DNA of 64,000 nucleotides, from positions 633,153 through 697,152 of the forward strand of contig NW_013171815.1 of NCBI RefSeq assembly GCF_000151665.1. Direction: 5' to 3'. The position numbers were made by a program, and so were the translations under genes. The stretch comes from Blastocystis hominis. Taxonomy: Eukaryota > Sar > Bigyra > Opalinata > Blastocystidae. Shown here one piece after another: positions 55,106-64,000 of the stretch (position 1 is the first letter of the stretch; every line of letters begins with the position of its first letter). Below the pieces are notes generated by a model. It was not told the origin of the DNA and did no database searches. It saw nothing but the letters and a program-made list of their open reading frames with translations.

Positions 55106-56012
55106 TCAATCAAGATTTGCTCTCGCTTTCGCGATCGATTTAATCTCCTTCTTCTCCTTCCGCTCCTTCTTCCGAACGTACTCGTCAAGGCTCGTCCCAA
55201 CACCCATCCCAAACACACAAAGGATATCACCGACTCTTCCTTCTTCATCCACTCGCTTCGCTGAATCTTCATCGGCCGACTTCCGCACAGCTTTCCGTTC
55301 ATTTCCTTCATCGCCTTCACTCCCTCCAGAGCATTGGAAAAGGCTACAAAGCCGTATCCAGCAGAGCCTTTGTGGACTTTGCTCTCGACAACGCGACCCA
55401 TTGTAAATGAGGGATACTTCATTCGGAAGAGATTCGACAATATCTCGGTCGTCACTTCGCGGCCTAGATTGCCAACAAATAAACGGAAATCTTTCTCATT
55501 CCAATCTGCCAGCGTAGCATTAAGAAAATGGATAATGTGCAAACAGGATATGTTGGATCGACCCACGACTGACCGTTTGCTCGTCTTCTGTGCTGATTTG
55601 ATTTCTTTTTGTTTTCCTACAGTGAACGGGGCTAAAAATCGCATACAACTTCATTCTTGAAGAATTTCTCCAACCGCTCCTTCTTTTTGATTTCTGGATC
55701 CACCTCAGCAAACCTAAGGATTAAGAGAAGACAAACTATTTCACTTTGGAGGAATGTACGCAGTTTCTAATTTGGGCTTGGGTTTTGGTACAGTAACCGG
55801 CTTGTTTACCGCTGCTACAGATCAAACATCCAAAACAAGACTCACGATCCGAACACTCAACAAACTTCGTGTTTGTTACTATAACATCCTATAGATGAGA
55901 AAAATACACCAATTTTTATTACATTTTCTTCCTTCGGAGTGGAAGTCGTATTTGTAGGGAGTTTATCAATTTCTGCAAAAAAGTTACTCAGCAAATCATC
56001 TTCTGTGCTCAT
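55106..56012 (-). CDS. RBM42: RNA-binding protein RBM42
   Basis: RBM42 is an RRM protein reported with the spliceosomal tri-snRNP in animals. The start is MSTEDDLLSNFFAEIDKLPT at 56012. Four GT-AG introns (34, 31, 31 and 30 nt) and two AT-AC introns (55514-55551, 55178-55227) are needed. The spliced protein reads NGQSWVDPTLADWNEKDFRL, FVGNLGREVTTEILSNLF, AGYGFVAFSNALEGVKAMKE, MNGKLCGSRPMKIQRSEW and KKEESVVRKKERKEKKEIKS. This matches RBM42 through the single RRM and the DVVRKK tail. RNP1 is AGYGFVAF and RNP2 is LFVGNL. TGTTTGTT lies within 5 nt of the TGA. It is the next gene downstream of CDC7 on the same strand. Confidence 0.93.
55178..55227 (-). other. U12-type AT-AC intron in RBM42, 3' one (50 nt)
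   Basis: Starts ATATCCTTTG, the exact U12 donor, and ends GCCTTGACGAGTAC, with CCTTGAC as branch element seven nt before the end. Removal joins EESV to VRKKERKE in phase 0, matching the family's DVVRKK. Reading through replaces the conserved basic tail with unrelated sequence. Confidence 0.88.
55514..55551 (-). other. U12-type AT-AC intron in RBM42, 5' one (38 nt)
   Basis: Starts ATATCCTGTT and ends TTTTCTTAATGCTAC. The branch-like TTTCTTAAT has its A six nt before the end. Removal joins WVDP plus AC to G CTG GCA GAT TGG, giving WVDPTLADWNEKDFR, which matches SWEDPSL-type sequence of RBM42. The flanking GT-AG intron (30 nt) fixes the upstream frame. Confidence 0.88.
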
Positions 56013-56096
56013 CTGATGATGGAAACTGTACTCGCAGAGAATAATGTAAAATGCTTATTTCCTTTTGTATGTATCTTTTTGTTTTCACATCAAAAA

Positions 56097-57303
56097 CTAA
56101 ATATATTTATATAGTGACTCTTCCTCTTTTAGATCCAAAATATCAAAACCGAAAAAAAGCCACAACCATATCAAACAAACACACAAAAATAAAAAGAACG
56201 GGTGTTTCAACGCTTCGTCCGCCGTAATTCGCTTCGACGGATTAATCTCCAGCATCTTCATCAACAAATCCATCGAGATGTCCACCACCCATTCCTCCCA
56301 TCGACTCTGCACAAAAAACTCCCGTAGCGGTGCCGGCTGCACAAACGGGATATTCTCCACTTGCCGATTCATCTCGTTCAATCCGTTCACCACCGCCTCG
56401 GAGCCAAAAATCGAGCAGCACTCCATCAGCTCATAGTACTCGTTCAGATTCGGTTTCTGGTAATAGAGAGGATATCTCCGTGAGAGAATGCACATAAAGA
56501 TGATTCCGCACGACCAAATGTCCAAAGCGGAAGTCTGGTGAATCACTTTGGTTAGGACTTCTGGAGCTCGGAATCCCGGCGTTCCGGACGTTCGAGCGAA
56601 TCCTGTGCAGTTGGGATCTTGGCATACTGTGCAGCGGTGGCCTGGCTTTTGGAGATGAGAGAGAATGCTAATGATGAGATTGGTTTCTTCGGTATGTTCG
56701 TTGTCCATTTTCTTATCCTTCACAGACTCCAGGAGGTCGGCTACAATGCCTTCCTTCACTTCGGAGAGACCAAAGTCGATGAGAATGCCTCGCTTTCGCT
56801 CTTTTGAATACCTAAATTAGACGACAATAAGAAAGCATACAGAAAATTGCGAGGTTTGACATCACGGTGAATAATTCCCTTGGAATGAACTTGGCTAACT
56901 GCCTGTAAAAGGTTCTTCATATAGTCTTGCATCTACATGCCATTCCCTATCTCAAATATACGTCTTTGAATGTACAGTTTTGAATGAAAAGATCAAAATC
57001 ATCAGACTCTATATATGGAAATATAAGGTTGAGACAATCCTTTTGCATAGTAATACCAAGCAAGGAAATGGTATTGGGACATTCCTATATAAAATACGTA
57101 TTTACACAGCCTACACGAAGTAAGTAGAGAGAAACAACTTCATTAACTATCTTCTTTGAGCTACATGTCGACAGAAGTCGTTTAATAGCAAACAGGCAGT
57201 CGCTACAATCGGGCAGCACGCAGGTGTACACTTCACTAAAAGAACCCTGCCCAACCAACTCTTTCACAATAAAACCACCAATAGAAGTGACTTCGTTTGA
57301 CAT
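56097..57303 (-). CDS. CDC7: CDC7-type protein kinase, stop probably created by polyadenylation
   Basis: CDC7 with Dbf4 phosphorylates MCM to start DNA replication. Introns of 29-30 nt join MSNEVTSIGGFIVKELVGQG (Gly loop), FAIKRLL (Lys), CPNTISLLGITMQKDCLNLI, FPYIESDDFD, AVSQVHSKGIIHRDVKPRNF-L (catalytic loop), GILIDFGLSEV (DFG), a kinase insert with HRCTVCQDPNCTGFARTSGT, then GFRAPEVLTKV, SALDIWSCGIIFMCILSRRY and LLMKMLEINPSKRITADEAL-KHPFF. The insert and RAPEVL region fit CDC7. The genomic frame runs past HPFF through LFLCVCLIWLWLFFGF to a TAA at 56097. TGTTTGTT lies at 56174-56181, before any stop. The mature protein probably ends soon after HPFF, with a stop completed by the poly(A) tail. 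Confidence 0.9.
56174..56181 (-). terminator. TGTTTGTT motif inside the CDC7 genomic frame
   Basis: Reads ...TTT TTG TG then TGTTTGTT on the minus strand. Cleavage just before the motif leaves TG, and the first A of the tail would complete TGA. Cleavage after a first-position T, several of which precede it, would give TAA. Confidence 0.7.
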
Positions 57304-57327
57304 TACAGAAAAGTCACGTATGAAGTT

Positions 57328-57405
57328 AAATTGAATTAAATTAAATTAAATTAAATTGGAAACAATCACGACGAAACTAATAATAGTAATAATAGTAATA
57401 ATAAG
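57328..57405. repeat. AT-rich simple repeats (attaa)n and (aatagt)n
   Basis: About six attaa pentamers, then aataatagt repeats, in the spacer upstream of the second Hsp70-like copy. Confidence 0.8.
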
Positions 57406-57526
57406 TCTACTCGTCAACAACAAGTATATAAATTGTTCAAATGTATTGAATATCGATTAGCTGTGTATAATTACAAATAAAATAACCTAACTTTTTCGAC
57501 AATCATAATACTTAGAGAAGGAATGG

Positions 57527-59152
57527 GACCTATGGGGTAGATAGAAATTATCAGAGTCATTTTAGTCGCAATTCCAAGGGGCATTTTCAGTTTAACAAAT
57601 ATGTCAACCGAGGACCCCACTCTCGTACATATTGGAATTGATTTTGGTACTTCCAATAGTGTTGCTTATGTTTGTAAAAAGAATCGATATGAATATGTGC
57701 CATTCCAACAGGGGGCTCAAATGCCATCTCTTGTGATACTAGAGGGTACTAAATTTGTTGTAGGTGTGCCTCCGCCAAAATTTGATAGTGTTGTATTCAA
57801 ATCTGTGAAGAAACTATTGGGTCAGAAATATAATGATGTGGATCTAAATGATGATATGAGTACATATGGATGCAAGATTGTAAAAGGCCCAGATGATATG
57901 TGTTGGTATAAAACGGAAGAAAGACTTTATTCTTGTGACGAAATTGCTGTGGCAATATTTAAAAAAATAAAAGAGGAAGTTGATAAGTTTACTGATGGCA
58001 AAGTGGGGCGTACTGTAGTTTCTGTTCCTGCACGCTATTCTGCCAAACAAAGATACCACATTCAGAAAGCTGCGGAAGCTGCTGGTTTTGATGTGACCAA
58101 CTTGATAAACGAACCCACTGCTGCTTCTGTGTGTGTATCTATAGAGAGAGGTATCAATGGGAATATTCTTGTATTTGATCTTGGTGCAGGTACTACAGAT
58201 GTAACAATATTGAATTTGCAGGATACGATCTATAAGGTAGAATCGAGTTGTGGAGACGATCATTTGGGTGGAGATGATTTTGATAATTTATTACTACATC
58301 ACATTGAAGATCGATATAAAGAAAAGTATAATAGAGAGATATGGGATGGAATGAAAGAAGTCAAAAAGAATCGAGTGATGAACAGACTAATGAAAATGAT
58401 CATTCATCTGAAACATCAACTTTCTTCACATAGTTCAGAAGATATTGATATGTATGACATTGTTAGTGGTGATGATGAAGATGAAGATTATAGGATAAAT
58501 GTTTCTCGGGCGACATTTGAGAGATTGATTAGGCCATTAACAGAAAGATTTTCGACACTCATTCAAACGGCTCTAAAGAATAGTGAAAGTCAACTTGAAA
58601 AGGCAGATATCAACTATGTTATTCTTGTTGGAGGAGGATGCTTTATGCCTTGTGTAGCACGGCAGATACGTGATGAATTCCCCAGAGCTGAGATTATTGA
58701 TATGGGAAAGAAGATGGAACTTGTAGCTGAAGGTTGTTGTACCTGTGCGAAGAAGAAATTGAAACCGAATTTCAATGTTATTGATATTTTATCACACACC
58801 ATCGGTTTGTTAATGGGAGATGGTTCTGTATTTCCACTGTTCAAAGTGGGTACTCGTCTGCCCACTGATACTTTAGAAGTGATTTTGTATGCAGATCAAC
58901 CTGGAATCAAATTCTTCCAAACGGAAATAGTGGAATTATTGGATGAAAAGCAAGATAATGAAGCGCCTGTTTATAAAGTTCTAGCGGATGTAATTTCCTC
59001 TGAATTTATACCGGATCATTTGAAACTGAAGGAATTTAGTATGCGATTCCGACTGGATATCAGTGGTATATTCTATATGGAAGCTTATGCTTTACCAGAG
59101 AATGTGAAGTGTGTAACAAAATCAGTAGAGGGAATTCCTGTTTAACAGTAAT
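57527..59152 (+). repeat. Segmental duplication copy B (partner at 30214-31840)
   Basis: Nearly identical to 30214-31840 with the same limits: 75 bp before the ATG and about 7 bp past the stop. One base shorter in the upstream G run. No target-site duplication or transposon end was seen at the edges. Confidence 0.93.
57601..59145 (+). CDS. Intronless Hsp70-like protein, copy B, canonical ATPase motifs
   Basis: 514 residues, as in copy A, but with the canonical NEPTAA connect-1 motif, GIDFGTSNSVAYV, VKKLLGQ, VFDLGAGTTDVTIL and ILVGGGCFMPCVARQI, so the ATPase site looks intact. The substrate-binding domain is present only as a beta part, and the helical lid is missing. An acidic insert (SGDDEDEDYR) sits near residue 290. 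No leader or retention signal. TGTTTGTT does not follow the stop closely, unlike most genes here. Composition is AT-rich. Copy B is likely closer to the ancestral sequence, and copy A the changed duplicate. Confidence 0.9.
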   Translation: MSTEDPTLVHIGIDFGTSNSVAYVCKKNRYEYVPFQQGAQMPSLVILEGTKFVVGVPPPKFDSVVFKSVKKLLGQKYNDVDLNDDMSTYGCKIVKGPDDMCWYKTEERLYSCDEIAVAIFKKIKEEVDKFTDGKVGRTVVSVPARYSAKQRYHIQKAAEAAGFDVTNLINEPTAASVCVSIERGINGNILVFDLGAGTTDVTILNLQDTIYKVESSCGDDHLGGDDFDNLLLHHIEDRYKEKYNREIWDGMKEVKKNRVMNRLMKMIIHLKHQLSSHSSEDIDMYDIVSGDDEDEDYRINVSRATFERLIRPLTERFSTLIQTALKNSESQLEKADINYVILVGGGCFMPCVARQIRDEFPRAEIIDMGKKMELVAEGCCTCAKKKLKPNFNVIDILSHTIGLLMGDGSVFPLFKVGTRLPTDTLEVILYADQPGIKFFQTEIVELLDEKQDNEAPVYKVLADVISSEFIPDHLKLKEFSMRFRLDISGIFYMEAYALPENVKCVTKSVEGIPV

Positions 59153-59288
59153 GTGATATGTTAGTTCTATAAACAAATTGTCTTTATGTACTTTACCTCT
59201 CTTCTTGATAGAATAGAGACGATATCGAGAATACAGAAAAAAGAGAAGCAAAGATTGAGCAAACAAACAAGCAATAAATACAAAAAGT

Positions 59289-60059
59289 TTATTGGGAGGC
59301 TTCAGTTCCAGCACCCCACAGAGTCAAGTTATCTCTCAGAAGCTGCATAATCAAGGTCGTATCCTTGTAATCGCTTTCAGACAAAGATTCGAATCCAGAC
59401 ACAGCACCATTATAAGCATCCCGAGCCAAATCGCATGCCTTCTGGGCATCTCCTTCGATTTCGTAGTAGAATACAGAGAAATTCAAAGCTAACCCAAGCA
59501 TAATGGGGTTGGTCGACTGCAGAGGCTCCTCCTGGCCAATATCCATAGCCTTTTGGTATCTACATATCAAGCAACGCCGAAATCGCTACGCATCGCGTGC
59601 TTTAACCTTCATCTCCTCTTGCTTCTCATTCTTCTCGAACTCGCACACATATCGGTAATAATCTCCCTTCAGCTTCCAGTAGAACACCTTTTGGGAACCA
59701 TCCTTTGCTCCGGGGATCAGATAATTATCTAACAACGTCAAGATCTCTTTGCAGACATCGATGAGTTCTTTCTCAACTTCCATCATAAACTGGTTAATAT
59801 CTTCGAGGTAGGGGCAGTTGTCTTTCTTCGATTCCTTTTGAATATGCTGGTTCAAAATTCTCCAAGAGACTCGTTTGTTATTGACAACATTCTTATATGC
59901 AATAGACAGAAGATTCCTTTCCTCGTTACTAAGATCCACCTTGTTCGTTTCAGGATCAGGTGTGGAAGCTACAGTATACATATACTCCTTCATTTCATTG
60001 AATCTCTCTGCCTTCTCAGCAATACGAGCCATCAAAATCATATCACTCTTCTTAGACAT
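59289..60059 (-). CDS. 14-3-3 protein
   Basis: 14-3-3 dimers bind phosphoserine and phosphothreonine motifs. The match is full length: [40 protein letters not shown] and [47 protein letters not shown], then after a 30-nt intron [56 protein letters not shown]. The Lys, Arg and Arg-Tyr residues of the phosphopeptide groove ([10 protein letters not shown]) are kept. The start is [10 protein letters not shown] at 60059. The ATG at 60086 is in frame but adds unrelated residues. TTGTTTGTT follows the stop. Confidence 0.97.
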
Positions 60060-60312
60060 CTTTCTATACAGAAATGAGCAACACACACTTCAAATAGCAA
60101 AAATCACAACTCTTCATAAGTAACTCGATTTTCTCATCATATTACATACACGAACAGAACTGAAGTGAACGAAAGTAATGATTAATATGCAGAGTAGATA
60201 TTGTACCCCAGGGGTAAACTCTTATAAGAAAGAATTAGTCAACCTAATTTACCCCCTCAATATTAGTTCTTTCTAAAAAAGTGAGGATTATCCTTTTATT
60301 AAACAAACATCC

Positions 60313-62304
60313 CTAATCAGAAATATCAATGATCTCGATCTGGGAACCGAGATTAGGGTCACAGTTTGTATTGTACATAGAAGTAGAATTGTTACTGAAA
60401 TTGTTATTATTGGTATTCTCATCAGGTTCATCTTCCACACTGCTACAGCTTACCAAATCAATTATTTCATTATTGTCAAAGGCCATAGCAGCATCCAAAA
60501 GAGAAGAGAAGTCGGGATACAAGCGGCGCGTCATGCTGATCGATTCGGGAACCACACTTTGGATAGCTTGCTCAAACGGCTGACCGAATGTATTTAAATT
60601 GTTAGGATAGAACAGGCTTCCCGGTATCCCATTCTGTGAATCCATCACGACGACAGGCGGAATCTCGGGAATTCCAGTGGTTGCAAACACATTTCCACCC
60701 TGCACTTGCAACTCCTCGTGTTTATCCCTGCTATGTTCTTCTTCTTCTTCTTCTTCCCTGTCGTCTTCATCATATTCTTCTTCTTCTTCTTCTTCTTCTT
60801 CCATATCGTCAAGATCTTCAATATTCTCCTCTCTCTCGCAGTGCTTCCACTCTCCATTCATCGTCATCTTGACTTCGTCCTCATCGTCGTTCGTCTGCTG
60901 CAGAATGCTCTTCACAAACGGATCCTGCCGTAAATCCTGCAGTTTGACCGCGCTCCCACACACCGGGCAGCTTCGATTTGCCTTTTCCGGGTACAGCTCC
61001 ATGAAGTTCTCCAAATCGAAGCATTTCACGTGACTGCAGCGAATCGATCGCACCGGAATCCGCATTCGCTGGTACGACAAGGGGTCCAGCAGACTGAACT
61101 CGAAGTCCATCAGGTCTAAAGCGATATCATCCTCTTCGTCGGTCTGCTGCAAGAGTCGTGCGAAGTTCGCGCGTCCCTCTTCGAGCGAATTGCTGCTGGC
61201 TTCCAGCACTTTTTGGAGGAACGACGCGGGCGGAAGGTCTTCGCAGAGGTATAAAACGCTGACTAAATTGGGATCTGCCGACGGAGAAATGGTCACGAAG
61301 TTGGTGCCTCGCCGAGCGAACGAGCTGAGCTCGTAGGCGTTCTCGATGGAGAGGTTCTAGAGCGAAGAATTGCCGCGTGAGGTACGCTGAGAGAGAAGAT
61401 GTCGATGGAGTTGAAGTGGAAGCGATAGCGACTGGGAGAGAAACACCACTTGTCATCCTCGAAGACCACGTTGAAGAGTCGGAGGTGGAGCGTGCCGTCT
61501 CGCAGAGCTTGAAACTCGCTCGAGGAAAGCACGAATGGAGAGAGATTGGGTGTGGAGGCGGGAGAAAAAACGTAGATGCATCGATGGACCGAGAGTAAAA
61601 AATACGCGTCGTGGATAAAGCAATGCACGCAGTGACATGGAGAGTCGGAAGTGGGCGTCTCACCATTCATGTTTACAAGAGGAGCAAGCTGGGGGTCGTG
61701 ACACACTAGATCGAACTTGGGAGGGGGAGGATTCTGAGGCTCCTTCATCAGACTTTCACTCCAATCGTAGTTTCTTTCAAAATCATAGTTGTTTTGGTGA
61801 AGCAAAGCTTGGGCTGTACGAAAACGCGAATAGTAGGCAAAAAACGATCGTAAGCATGGAGGTAAGTATTCAATAGTAAAGGTAGTGTAATCTCTCTCGA
61901 GATGGATTTGATAATAGTTGATGATGAAAAACATCGCATCGTCCAGGGAGAGGGGCATGGGATGTGTTCTCTTAATGTAGTTCCATAGATCTGCATCGTC
62001 AGCAATCACACTAACACTACCATTTCTAAACACTTTGCTCTTGATTCGGTGATTGGAAATTAATATATATATTACTCTCCCCAGAGCTAGTATTACGTCT
62101 TCGATACTGAAATTGGACACCTATTCATTAACAGGCAAAACAAAATCGTACAAGTTGTGAAATTTGCAGCATCATGGTTTTCCTCTGCTTTTCCGGTTTG
62201 ACATGATATAAATACAGAAACTCGACCAATGTTGGGTTCACACCATCACGTTCCAAAATACTCCCCAAAAGTTGAATAATTGATGACTTTTCGTTCACTG
62301 ACAT
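60313..62304 (-). CDS. PIAS/Siz-type SUMO E3 ligase with several SUMO-interacting motifs
   Basis: These ligases transfer SUMO to nuclear proteins. Exons: MSVNEKSSIIQLLGSILERD (start 62304), a 31-nt intron, a PINIT-like part (FVLSSSEFQALRDGTLHLRL, DDKWCFSPSRYRFHFNSIDI), a 29-nt intron, then the SP-RING DPLSYQRMRIPVRSIRCSHV with KCFDLENFMEL and SCPVCGSAVKLQDLRQDPFV. The zinc ligands Cys-His-Cys-Cys are present. The C-terminal half has a long Asp/Glu run and hydrophobic-acidic motifs VVVMDS, IIDLVSCSS and EIIDISD at the very end, typical SUMO-binding sequences. No SAP domain was recognised at the N terminus. TAG is followed by GGA and then TGTTTGTT, the closest spacing in the window. Confidence 0.9.
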
Positions 62305-62364
62305 CTTTCGAAAAGAATGAATGAAACCAAACGACTAAAAAAATACGTTTTTGAAACTATACGA

Positions 62365-64000
62365 ATGGAAACAAAAGATTATGACAGCCCCAAAGATGTA
62401 GGTTCCGACCGTGTGAATAATCTATAGTTTCGCTTTCCATTTCAGCCCTATGGAGTTCAAACACAATTCATGAACACTCTATTCGATATTCTGATGAAGG
62501 GAAATATAGGGATCATAGAGAGTCCCACGGGGACAGTACGATAGTGCGAAGGACCAACAACTAGGGGAAAACGCTCAGTCTGCTTTGCGGGTCTCTGACT
62601 TGGCTGAATTCGGTATCTACCCTTCCGGAAGACTATGTTCGGGATGGAACGAAGGAAAATAAGCAGACACAGACTTCCTTGGCGGACTTCCCCGCATGGT
62701 TACTGGATATTACAGACGAAGATGTGGCTCTCAGTACCATAAAATACGATATATATATCACTTGTAGAAGAAAAACGGGAGAATCAGCGTTTCCAACTGG
62801 AACAACTGAAAAAGCGGTTGCAGAAACGAAAAGAACAAAGATTGCAACTGCTAAAGGAATCGTCAGAGAAGGACTATGCTCATCAGCAGAAGCGCATTCG
62901 TGTCTCCGAAGAGGATGAACTCCTGTTCGATAGCGAAATCCATTTGGAGACGGAAAAGGAGGAAGAACCGATCGGTGTCACCAAAGTATTGTTTCATCAG
63001 TATTCACACTTTCTCCTCAGATTTACTACTGCTCGCGGACTCACAGCCAACTCTCGCAGGTGTTTCAGGAGTTTTTACATTCTGCGTGGGCTGAGGATGT
63101 GCAGTGTTCGTGCATTGGAGGTCGTCGGAGTTTCTGCATCCATCCCACGGTGAAACGGCTGCCGACAGATGCGCAAATGAGCGACGAATGCTTGTTTTTG
63201 CAGAGAAATCGTTCACGTGGAAAAGAAGGCTGCTTGTTTCACAATCGAGAACGGGAAGAATCAATCCGTGATGAAGTTTTGGTAGCGAGCTTTTGATGAT
63301 GAGAATGATACTCATGGGTGTAGACTACAAATTTGGAAATAGAAGACTTAGTTCAGTATGCTGAAAAGGAAAAAGGATGTCCCTATTACGCTTCAAGAAA
63401 AGCCATCCCGTATTTGAAGCTCGTGTTGTTGCCTTACAATCTTATTCTAAACAAGAAGAGTCGCGAAGCTTTGGGGATTGATTTGAAGGTACTTTTACGG
63501 TTTTGTTTTGGTTATTATTAAGAACCAAGTGGTTATTTTCGATGAAGCACACAATCTTATCAACGCAATTGGCGATCTTTTCAGCCCTACCGTAACTCTC
63601 TCCATGCTTTCTTCTTCCCATTCTCAAATTGATGCGTATTATCAACGCTATTCGGACCGTCTTTCATCGGAATCGCATTCCTTTATCATCCATTTACAAA
63701 CGATTTTGAAAGCTCTGAGCCATCTTTTAACAACGAAACCTTCGAACTTTGGAATGGTGAATATCTTCACAGTCAACCGGTTCATTCAGCACTTGCACCT
63801 CGAGTCTATCAACTTATTTGATATTCTTCATTTCATCACCTCCAAACGAATTGTTCAGAAACTAAACGGTTTTGTGGACACTTTAGGAGAGGACGGAAAG
63901 CCGCCCGTTTCCCATTTTCCTGCAGTGACCGATTTCATTTTAGCGCTGACGAACGATAATGAAGACGCCCGTGTTGTCGTGAGCTATTCAAAGGACAATG
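62365..64000 (+). CDS. DDX11: DDX11/CHL1-type Fe-S DNA helicase, 5' part
   Basis: XPD-family 5'-3' helicase acting in sister-chromatid cohesion and fork repair. METKDYDSPKD joins through a 30-nt intron (62398-62427) to FRFPFQPYGVQTQFMNTLFD. A 29-nt intron (62536-62564) splits Walker A into SPTGT and GKTLSLLCGSLTWL. Then come a charged insert (KEKRENQRFQLEQLKKRLQK), motif Ia IYYCSRTHSQLSQV, and the Fe-S domain with cysteines in CIGGRRSFCIHP, DECLF, GCLFHN and GCPYYASRKAIPYLKLVLLP. After a 34-nt intron the DEAH box reads VVIFDEAHNLI. SPTGTGKTLSL, and the four or more cysteines, place it with DDX11 rather than XPD. The frame is open to the right edge. Confidence 0.94.

Noticed and set aside
56455-56480. 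Minus-strand ATATCC inside CDC7 as a further U12 donor
   Set aside because: It encodes RRYPLYYQKP, conserved kinase sequence, so it is exonic.

Overview
The window is nuclear DNA from a very compact eukaryotic genome. Genes lie on both strands, 30 to 300 bases apart, and are cut by many tiny introns (mostly 28-36 nt, GT-AG). TAA, TAG and TGA all act as stops. The octamer TGTTTGTT sits a few bases after many stop codons. Tiny introns plus this downstream octamer are features reported for Blastocystis (gut stramenopiles with mitochondrion-related organelles). Genes with organelle-type leaders (NFU1, an FKBP, the propionyl-CoA carboxylase beta chain) agree with that. The organism assignment is an inference from these signatures.

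Layout. 0-15 kb: VPS13 (minus, cut by the left edge), NFU1, EIF6, a giant coiled-coil kinesin-like protein with a ruined motor domain, and an organellar FKBP. 15-30 kb: an unrecognised coiled-coil protein, an FG nucleoporin (NUP58 type), a ketopantoate-reductase-like gene, a calponin-homology protein with a C-terminal membrane anchor, a GT61-like glycosyltransferase, a DENN-domain protein and two divergent secretory glycosyltransferase-like genes. 30-34 kb: an AT-rich stretch with an intronless Hsp70-like gene, an intronless MORN-like protein and a threonine synthase pseudogene. 35-41 kb: PCCB, a Man1/Src1-type inner nuclear membrane protein, and a TAZ + CW + ARID chromatin protein. 41-42 kb: four tandem tRNA-Ala genes. 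42-57 kb: a RecA/Rad51-paralogue-like gene built of small exons, ribosomal protein L13, a PROPPIN (WIPI/Atg18), a divergent Hsp70, an ABCC transporter, a FAIM-like protein, a TFIIS-M/SPOC protein, RBM42 and a CDC7-type kinase. 57-64 kb: a second copy of the intronless Hsp70-like gene, 14-3-3, a PIAS/Siz SUMO ligase and a DDX11-type helicase (cut by the right edge).

Most notable signal: five introns in three genes (two in NFU1, two in RBM42, one in VPS13) do not fit GT-AG. They begin ATATCC, end AC, and carry a YCYTTNA element 6-7 nt before the end. This is the signature of U12-type (minor spliceosome) AT-AC introns, and in NFU1 and RBM42 removing them restores conserved protein sequence exactly. 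Two other system-level signals are a CDC7 reading frame with no stop before its TGTTTGTT motif, which implies a stop codon made by polyadenylation, and two places where TGTTTGTT of one gene directly abuts the ATG of the next.

All introns were derived by reading the sequence for phase and protein continuity. No RNA data or database search was available.
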